A DNA stretch of 64,000 nt from Tigriopus japonicus (lineage: Eukaryota; Arthropoda; Copepoda; Harpacticoida; Harpacticidae): NCBI GenBank assembly GCA_010645155.1, contig JAAGOF010000250.1:236747-300746 (forward strand), written 5' to 3'. Position 1 is the first letter of the stretch. The number at the start of each line of letters is the position of its first letter. A model generated the notes under the pieces. That model made no database searches. It saw nothing but the letters and a program-made list of their open reading frames with translations, and was not told the origin of the DNA. A program made the translations under genes and the position numbers. Positions 10,801-19,800 of this stretch are shown here, in pieces.

Positions 10801-13800
10801 ATCTGGGCGCTCCTGCAAAATCTTAAGTCCTATTTTAGTACTATTCAGCATGACTTTTTGACTTTTGAATACGATAACATCACAAGTGAACTCCGAAAGA
10901 CTAAATATGAAGAGAAACCAATGTTTAGATCCAAATTGCAATTTTGGCATCAGGTTTAGGTAAAGGATAGCTCTGAAATCAATAGGGGACTTTGCCCCTG
11001 ATTTGCCTCCGTGTAAAGGCAATTTTAAAGCTTTGGTTAAAATCTTTAATAAGTATCTGCCATAAAATACGTTTAAATATGTGGCAGGGGACTTCAAATT
11101 ACAAAACGTTTATTTCTGCTTAGACTAGGTTAGGTAAGGTTTAGATAAAGATATCAACTACCATGCCCGTGCCCTATTTTTTTGATGTCAAAATTAGTAC
11201 ACGTTTGAGCCAAATTGAATAAAAAAACATCCACTGAAGAATTCTTTATTTACAATCTTTACATTTCATTTACTCTTTTGTGACTTCAACCCACACCATA
11301 CACTAAAATTTCATTTAACTAGCAAAGACAAAAACGCTCAATCATCATTTTTGGCTTACAGTACACATTACCTGGACATTCAAACTGCATTGAAGAAATG
11401 TGAAAAAAATCCTTGCCAACATTTTAGAATTTGAAGTCACATTTATTGAAACCGTAATTTGTAATCGGAATGAAGGAGGAGGTTTGCGTGATCTCTTCAA
11501 AAATCGTATCGCGGGCGGATGAAAGAAGAGAAAAGGCTTGTTCAACAATGTAAGAATTTGGTCAGTGCAAGAGTTTTCGCATTTTACACACCGCTTGTAT
11601 GACTTAGAGGCTATGAAAAATGTTGAATGGCGAGTTTGAACATATTGATTCTCTGTTTTGCAAGAATATGCAAAATTTATTCTTTTACTCAAAAAATAGC
11701 AAACACTGAAAAAGACCTTTGCTATTGAAGAGAAACAGGTACAAAACACGGCATTTTGTTTGTTACCTTGATGGTTTTAGAGTTTGACGATTCAAATCAG
11801 TGCTTGTAACGTCACTTACACTTGTACTTACACACAAAAACAGTGGCCTTTTGTTGTGAATTTTCTCATGCAAGAACGAGCAAATAAAGTGTGCATATTT
11901 TTCCAAAATCCTAACCAAAGGTGTTCAAACTTGCAACTCGAAATTTTTCATAGCATCTAAGTCATACGGGCGGTCTGTAAAATGCGAAACCCTTATACTG
12001 CCCAAATTCTCACGAGCCACCCACTGTTGCCGAACAAGCCTTTTCTCTTCTTTCATCCGCTCGCGATAAGATTTTTGAAGAGATCACTCAAACCTCCTCC
12101 TCCATTCCTATTGGCATTCTTCAATTCGAAAGTAATCATTTATGCTTGGAATAATTTGGAAGGGTAAATACTGGGGCCCGGAAAAATATTTGCAAAAAGT
12201 GACAAAATATCCAAGATGTATTTTCTTCATAAGGCCAAAATGTTTGGAAATAAGCCAAATATTTAAGAAATATTTTTTTGACAAGGCTATTATTTGGTAT
12301 TTTTGTTTGTGTGCACCGATTTTCAAAATTTGTTTCTGGTGAGTTTGATGCATTTGGCCGTTTTAGGAGGCATACTTGAATGTAATTGATTCAATAATAT
12401 AATTTTCAATTTGCCTCAATAGATGGCGGAGCTTTTTATCGCGTATGACAGTAACTTTGGTTGCGAATGTCAATTTTCAGGAAAAATGCCATTTAGTGAG
12501 GTTTTTTTTATTTTGGGTTCATTTTTGGTAAGCCCTATTGAGCATTCATTATGTTCATTTATGTTCCCCAATTTTGCCTGAAATATTTTTCCTGACTCAA
12601 ATCTTCGAGAAAACATTTATTTTTTCCTTGAAAAAAACGAACTATTTAAAACATCGAGGAAAAACGAATAAATGTTTTTAAAATATTTTATATTTAAAAA
12701 TATTATTGCCGGGCCCTAGTAATTACTAATACACCACGGGACGGACAGTCTTAATCCTCCAATCTTTAGCAAACACTCACCAGTGACAAGACCGTTGAGG
12801 GCGCTGAAAACGTGATGATGGGTGCGATGGTATTCAGTATGCCAGTATTAACATTCGTCAACTTAAAGGTGTAGTTCACTTTCCCCAACACTGATCTGGA
12901 TTGAATGGATTGTACAAATGGGCATCCTTCAAAAGTTCTCCACGTTCCAGATTGATCGTCGCAAATTGGACCGAATTTCTGGCCGTGAGATCTCACGTTG
13001 GCCGTGCCATTTGGCGGAATTTCGGGTAAACCCGTGCAAGTTTGAGCTAAAAAAGTGCCATTTTAGTGCAAATAGCTCATTCCCATGAAATGAGCAAACT
13101 TACTCTCGTAACAAATCGTCTCGTTTACTGACGGAGGTAATTCAAATCTGTTCCCCGATTGACACGTTGCCACTAGATTCACATCCTCACCAATGCTATT
13201 TTTCCTATTCCGTTTGCATCCAATGGTTACATTCTAAAAGTAAGATTGAGTTGGTTTTTAAGGCAGGCAATTGACACAAATTTACCTCATACCGAGGTTT
13301 CCACATCAGGTAGCCTTTCATGTTTCCAATTTTTGACAACAAGACCGTTCGTGTGACCCAGTAGAGGGGGGTCAAGGCACTTCTTCCCTGAAAATAATTC
13401 CAGTTTCATTAGAACTTCTGCACCTTCCAGAGAAAGATATTGGCCATTTACATTCGCATTTTAAATCGGAAACATCGAGGTTATTTCTCCACTCGGAGTT
13501 CCACCCACAAGTATAATTGACCTCAGTTTGGCCACCATCAAATTCAAGTCCTCTCGAACACTTGTATCTGCGGTAAATAACCAAGAGAATGAATGCACTT
13601 TCAAATATCTATTAACATCACGATAAAATACGAATAACGCCACTTTACTTACCTATAAACGGTGCCGAATTCATTGATTTCCACAGATTGTCTGTAATCC
13701 TCCAAAAAGTTTTTAAACGTGTCGTTGTACACTAAACAAATAAAAGGCTACAGTGATTAATAAGATCGTTAAAAACCTTGAAAGATGGTGGCCGTTACCG

Positions 13801-16800
13801 GTGATTTTAGGTTTGACATAGAGCTCCAAGATTTTCAAGCGCTTTTGAAACAGACCCGTGTCCCAAAATAAGGATTGTTCCACGGGATGCTCCTTATTCA
13901 AGTCGTAGTTGGCAAACATATTCACGCTCAAACAAAACTCATTTCTCAAAGAGTTGGGTTTGAACCTGCAAAACATGAGGAATGTAGTTCGGATCCGGTT
14001 AAAGTCAGTCATCATACTTGCAATTACCATCCAGGAGCATTGTGTAATTCGGAACAAGGGGATGGACCCGAGTCAAATTGGGCGCCATTCATGAACTTCA
14101 GAGCATCGCCGGGATCGCCCACAGATTGGTCCGGGTCAAAATCCTCGACTGTGAGTCGGTATTTTGACGCCGAGTCTCCCATGTTGAATGTTTTGTACAC
14201 GGCACGCCCATATTGGCCGTCCTCCTCCACTATTTCGACTCTGAGTTCATACGGCTCGGTTGACAATAATCTGAAAGGGTCCAAATTTCCAGGAATTTAA
14301 CGCTCAAAGGTATTACATGATTGGTTCTACGTACGTGTGGATGTTATCCAATCCCAGAAAAACATCCCGATACCTCTCTCTGAATGGTTCACTCAAGTTT
14401 TTCGAAAGCAGGTTTGCCTGTAATGACAAAACCCGATCTGAATTTACGCATTTGAAATATTCCCTTTTGTGTTCCGCTTGCTTGCTACTACAAGACAATA
14501 CGCTTGTTAATTTATCGTGTCAAGCCCTTGGTTGTTTTCGCCGAAAACTAAGTGATATTTGATATTCAAATCTTCAGATTCGAAATGTAAATATTACCGA
14601 GAATTTATCCCCTTGTTCTGGCTGAAAGCGTCGTAAGATCGTGGTCCACTCATTGTCCGGACAAAGGACGTCCACGACTTGACCCGGATCCAGGTTTCCA
14701 CTGACGTCCAGCTTCGAAATAGTGAACCCTTGAGATCCGTAGGCCATCAGTTGGGCACAATCCTTCACCGGGGGATAAAACTCTGGAAAGAACACCCACT
14801 CTTTTGAATAGTTATTAAACACATTTATGGGAATGTACCGTGATTTTTACATTAGAATTATAAAGCAAGTGTCCCTACGCTTAGGACTTCAGAGCATAGA
14901 TGCCTTAACTTTATATGTAATTGGAGTTTTTTCCCATGCCCCCTACCACAACCATCCCCTTTTTGAATGGTGGCAATCCTTCAACATCGAAATGATTGAA
15001 AGTTAAGAAGACCACAACAATTCCTTTTATGTGTTTTTTCGAGTGTGGTATTTCTGTACAAACCCTTGACTTGAAATCAAATGTTCATTTAATCAATGTA
15101 CAATGCCTTGTGAAGAATCCAAAGGGGCAGCAACAAGATAGAAATGAGCCAGTCTCGTGTGCACTTTGTGTAGTTTAATTACGCAAACCAGCCTCATCAG
15201 GAGAGGACGGAAAGAAAGTTAGAAGAAATGATGTTTTTCAGTTAGAAATATGGCCAAATCGATTTTTTTTCGACTAGAAATGGCCCAAAAACGTTTTTAG
15301 CTGAAAATGTAAAAAAAATGTTTTTTTTTCAGCTAAAATGGCCAAAAAAGTGTTTCTTCTGACTTGATGATGTTTCACTTGATAGGCCAAAATTATTTGA
15401 TCTCTTGTTTTTCAGTCGGAAATTCCACACAATGACGTATGGGACGTCAAAATTAGATGTTCCACTCAAAGACAATGGAGGTTGTGATATTGAGCAGGTC
15501 TCATCCATGAGGGATTTAGGAGTTGTTATCCAGATTGTAGGTAAAAAGGTCACAAGCAAAACGGTCACAGGTAAATAGGTCACAGTAAAAAGGTCACGGG
15601 GTAAATAGGTCACAGTAAAAAGGTCACACGCTAAAAAGGTCACACGCTAAAAAGGTCACAGTAAAAAGGTCACAGGGTAAATAGGTCACAGTAAAAAGAT
15701 CACACGGTAAATAGGCCACAGTAAAAAGGTCACAAGGTAAAAAGGGCACACGAGGAAAAGGTCATGCAATCATTGTACACACATAATGTTGTTGGGCTGA
15801 ACATCATACTTTAACTGAGGTTGAGACGATTTATCAATCATGGGATTAACTGGACGTTAAGAAAACGTCAGTATGACACTAAAAAGCAACAAATGATTCA
15901 GCAAATCAAATAGCAAGGAGTGTCTCTTTAACAAAGGTATTAGGTAATTTGCAGTTGTTACTATTCAAAAGTTAACACCAAAAATTGAAGTTGGTGTGGT
16001 CGCAACTCAATTCAATAACAATTCAAAATAGAATACTAAGGACTCTGCTGAGACTCTGCTTTAAAGATACCAAACCAAGCAATGGAATTGAAAGCACTAA
16101 GGGGAGTGACAATTGAAAATTCAGTTGATTAAACTGGAAATTGAGACAGCAATGTAAATCCATACTTTCCTCTAAAAATTCCTCTTGTGGTACGTGACAC
16201 CTTCACTGTAGGGTTCTTGGTTTAAAAAAAAACAATAAAATTGTTTTGAAGCATATTTAAGAAGGATTGATAGGTATTAATATTCAAAATCATTTACAAG
16301 CATTATATTTGGACAAGTTCACCTACTTTGTCAATTTTCAAAAATCCTTCACAGCCCCCAGTTTAGGAACTGGTGATATAGACGGCTACTGAGCCAAATT
16401 TAAGTAGCCCCCGTCCTCGCCAAACCTGAAACCCCTGTACTTGTTTGTGTGGTCAATGGTCAAGACTGAGGAAGACCTTTCTTTTGTCGAGTGCACTACG
16501 TACTTCAATTTTCAGCTCAATCAAACGTCGGAGTCAAAACTTATGCTCTCTCAAAGCATGCTCTCGCAAATCCTCCCGAGAATGAATGAACTAGCCCTTT
16601 TGTGGTAATCGTTTTACCACAAAAGGGCGAGTTCATTCATTCTATGCTCTCTTCAGTACATAAGTTTGACAAGGCATAACTTTTCACTCCGGCATTCGAT
16701 TGGGCTGAAATTTGAAATATGTGTTCTTCTCAATGCAAGCCAGTTTCATTTGCAGAAGAACGCAAATGGTTTGTTTCTGCTTGAAATCATAATTCTCATT

Positions 16801-19800
16801 GCTAGCCTCCCACTCCATGAATTCAGTGCTTCTTGCATTTTACTAGTGCTAAAATACGATTTCTCTTTGTTCCAAGAACTGATGTACAAAAGAGCCAGAA
16901 TTTCCCAACGTTCTGGATTAGGTATATATCACAACTATCAAAGCCAAAGCAACTCGATATTTGCTCCCCAGTTTCAGCTGCCAAGGGAAGTTTTAGACAG
17001 TGACCATCATCTGACTTGTAGTAAAAATGAATTCCACATCTTACCTCATGACAATTGTACATGCAATGTATGTGGTGAACACCTTTACCATTTTCATATT
17101 TTTTACAATCATTTGTGGGGCTTGGCTTATTTTTCTTAATCGTAAAAATATGTTATTGGTGATTAATGTCAATGATTTTGTACAAAATTTGTCGAAAAAA
17201 AATATTTTCGTCAAAGTCAGAGAAGATTTAAAGAATTAAAACTGTACTGGCAACTGTACATGGATTGTATGACATACAGTCCATGTGCTCAACAACATTT
17301 TTTGAATATCATTTCAATTTGAAGTTACATTGTACCTTTTTCTGCTTTTGAATTTCTTACCTTGTGACTTTCTTACCGTGACCTATTTACTGTGACCTTT
17401 TTACCGTGACCTATTTACCTTGAGACCTTTTTACCGTGACCGTTTTACCTTGTGACCTTTTTACCGTGACCGTTTCAGGTGACCTTTTTACTGTGACCTA
17501 TTTACCGTGACCGTTTTACCTTGTGACCTATTTACCGCGCGCCGTTATCCAAGATAATTGAAAGTTCGATGAGCATATCCAGTTGAAAGTGGGGAAGGCA
17601 TTTCAAACATGTGGCTGGATCTATCGCACTTTCAAGTCCAGAGATAGTATTACGATGCTAACTCTGTTCAAGTTGATTGTTCAGCCGCATCTTGAATATG
17701 CCTCACCCATTTGGGCTCCAATGAGTTCAGCAGGTTTGCAAAAGGTCGAGCAGGTCCAAAGATGTTTTACGAGGAACATCACAGGAATGAGAGAGCTCTC
17801 GTATTGGGAGAGGCTCCAGAAGTTAGGGCTGTACAGTACTCAAAGAAGGTATGAAAGGTATCTGATACTGCATGTTTTCAAGAGCGTTCATAGGCTCTGT
17901 CCTAACCAAGGCTCAAATAAAATAAACGAGAGATTAGCTTTTTTCTTTCCTTTCTTTCTAATTATTTTTTTTCCTCAATGTCAATAGAGTGCTCCACGCT
18001 TTTTAGAGTTTCCGGATAAAAGAATCACACGCTTATAAGAATCACTCCTTGAACTTCTGTTCCCAAACCCCTGTTATGTAGGAAAAAGACCTCGTTCAGC
18101 AACCTCGTTGCTGATTCTACGGATATAAGAATATTTTTTGGCAATACTTTACCACTGTCAACGACGGACAGGGTCAAAAAAGGAAGGAAGGAAGGAAGAT
18201 GGAAGACCGGGAAGAAGCCAAGAAAAGGAAAGATAGGGTGACGGTCTAACCTCGAAAAAAGAATTTTCAAATGCTTAACATCTAGCCCGCATGGCTTGGG
18301 TCCCGCATGGAAATGCGAGCTGCATTGAACGTTATTCGCAAAGGGCCTATTCCTCGAGAATTCGCTCAACACAAACTTTTAAACGATTTTGAAAAGGCAT
18401 TGAATGTCACATTAGGTCAGAATGTCATGCAAAGTAAAATATTGGACTTTTTCGGAAAAAATAAAGGCTTTTTAAGGCTTATTTTGGCACCTCTACTTAA
18501 AAGAATCATACGGATATAAGAATCACTTGCCTTTGTCCCGAGGTGATTCTTATAAGCGTGGAGCACTGTACCTTTTTGTTTAGTCTCAATTTTAGACCGA
18601 AATCCTCGACTTTGGAACTTTCATTTTATGTTGCCCCAAAAGAAGGCCGCTTTGGTGAAGATGAGCGGAACAACGCTTGTTGTAATTTGAGGATTGGCTA
18701 CGTCTCACTTGAACAATTTATTAATTAAATCCTCTTAAAGTAGCCTCTGAAAGTGGATGATAGAGGCCCACCCAACAAGGAACTTGCATATTAGCTATAT
18801 TGACTCTATTAAGTCACTTAAAACAACTAAAACCACTAATTAGTAAAGTCATTTGAGCTGATTTTAAATGCATGCCCTTTCAAGATATCTTCATTATGGT
18901 ACTCTGATGATGAAAGAAGACATTGCAAGTCTTAAAACACTTTCTTAGAGCAAAGCTAAGCATTGCAACATGAAATAATATTCAAGAATGGACAAAATAG
19001 ATACATCGAACACTGATTTTTGCAATTATCTAAGATTCTCATGTAACTTTGAATAATCATCACAAACTGTCCAATAATATCATGGTGCTCATTTTTAAAA
19101 AAATCCGTCGGCACGATTGAACAACTCGTAATGATCGCAAAATTGTTACGTATAATCAAATGCTATAGAAGTGAGATTATGCTTCTTGGCTGAAGCAAAG
19201 TCTCGAAAGATTTTGGATTTAACTAATTTATAAAACTTTTATTTCGTTTTCCAGAATTTAACTTACAATTTTTTTGTGCATTTCTTGGCATTCAAGCGTA
19301 AGTATTTTTTGAACCGCCAACGGCTTGTAAAAATGTCTTTTTGCGTGTCTGTGTACTTACCATTGACTTGAAATCGAATGTCTACTTCGTCAATGCATAA
19401 TGTTTTGCTTGAAACATCCAAAGGGACAGAGATCACGAGATATTGGGCCAAGATGGGGTTGGCAATGACGTATCGATTATACTCAACATGCCAAAATTGA
19501 GGTCCAATGCTGGAGGAATCGGCTAAATTTACGTCTGGGCTCAATGAAGAATTCGATATTGCCATATTTAAAGCATTAACTGGTGGACACTGAGCAGAAC
19601 CAGGTGATAAAGCCAATTGAACCGACACTGGCGTTCTCTTTCGTCCGAAATCCACTTGTAGAAAGGGCACAAAAGTACTTGTGATTTGAAACCCCGTGCC
19701 GATGTTCCCGTCCAAAGCGAGTTGCGGTCCTTGTGTAGAGGCGTTGAAAGGTTCGTTTGGGTTACTGTGGCTGAGATTGAAAGTCTCAGATGGAACTCTG

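Larger units (their letters stand above)
9554..12780 (-). other. Intron 15 (3.2 kb) with repeats
   Basis: Phase-0 intron linking two halves of module A. It contains an inverted-repeat element (about 11457-12117) and a hAT-like MITE (12172-12718), both listed. The rest, including 9653-11456, is AT-rich without recognisable genes. A frame at 10759-11097 (-) has no recognisable similarity. Confidence 0.65.
15533..17543. mobile_element. Foldback element with inverted tandem-array ends
   Basis: Inserted into the LINE RT frame. Both flanks carry GTTATCCA (15525-15532 and 17544-17551), giving an 8-bp duplication. The left end is a tandem array (15536-15765) of GGTCACA(G)GTAAAAA/T units. The right end (about 17355-17535) is the same unit in reverse complement (CTTTTTACCGTGACC). 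The interior holds foldback arms (16500-16740) and a plus-strand open frame with a Cys/His motif. No recognisable transposase. Confidence 0.65.
14783..19360 (-). other. Intron 6 (4.6 kb), filled with transposons
   Basis: Separates the F5/8C-like and fibrinogen-like domains. Contents are a LINE reverse-transcriptase fragment split by a tandem-array element, and a pogo-like element (all listed). 14783-15384 and 18570-19360 show no recognisable feature apart from T-rich tracts. The host reading frame is unaffected if splicing spans the whole interval. Confidence 0.7.

Noticed and set aside
13286..13387. Exon 13 extended to a GTAAAT donor, reading YWVTRTVLLSKIGN
   Set aside because: That frame has no sushi pattern. 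Using the donor at 13292 restores a classic CLDPPLLGHTNG module and fits both neighbours.
15536..15765. Possible CRISPR array
   Set aside because: Units are short, variable and nearly contiguous, with no unique spacers. A mirror-image array at 17355-17535 shows they are element ends in a eukaryotic genome.
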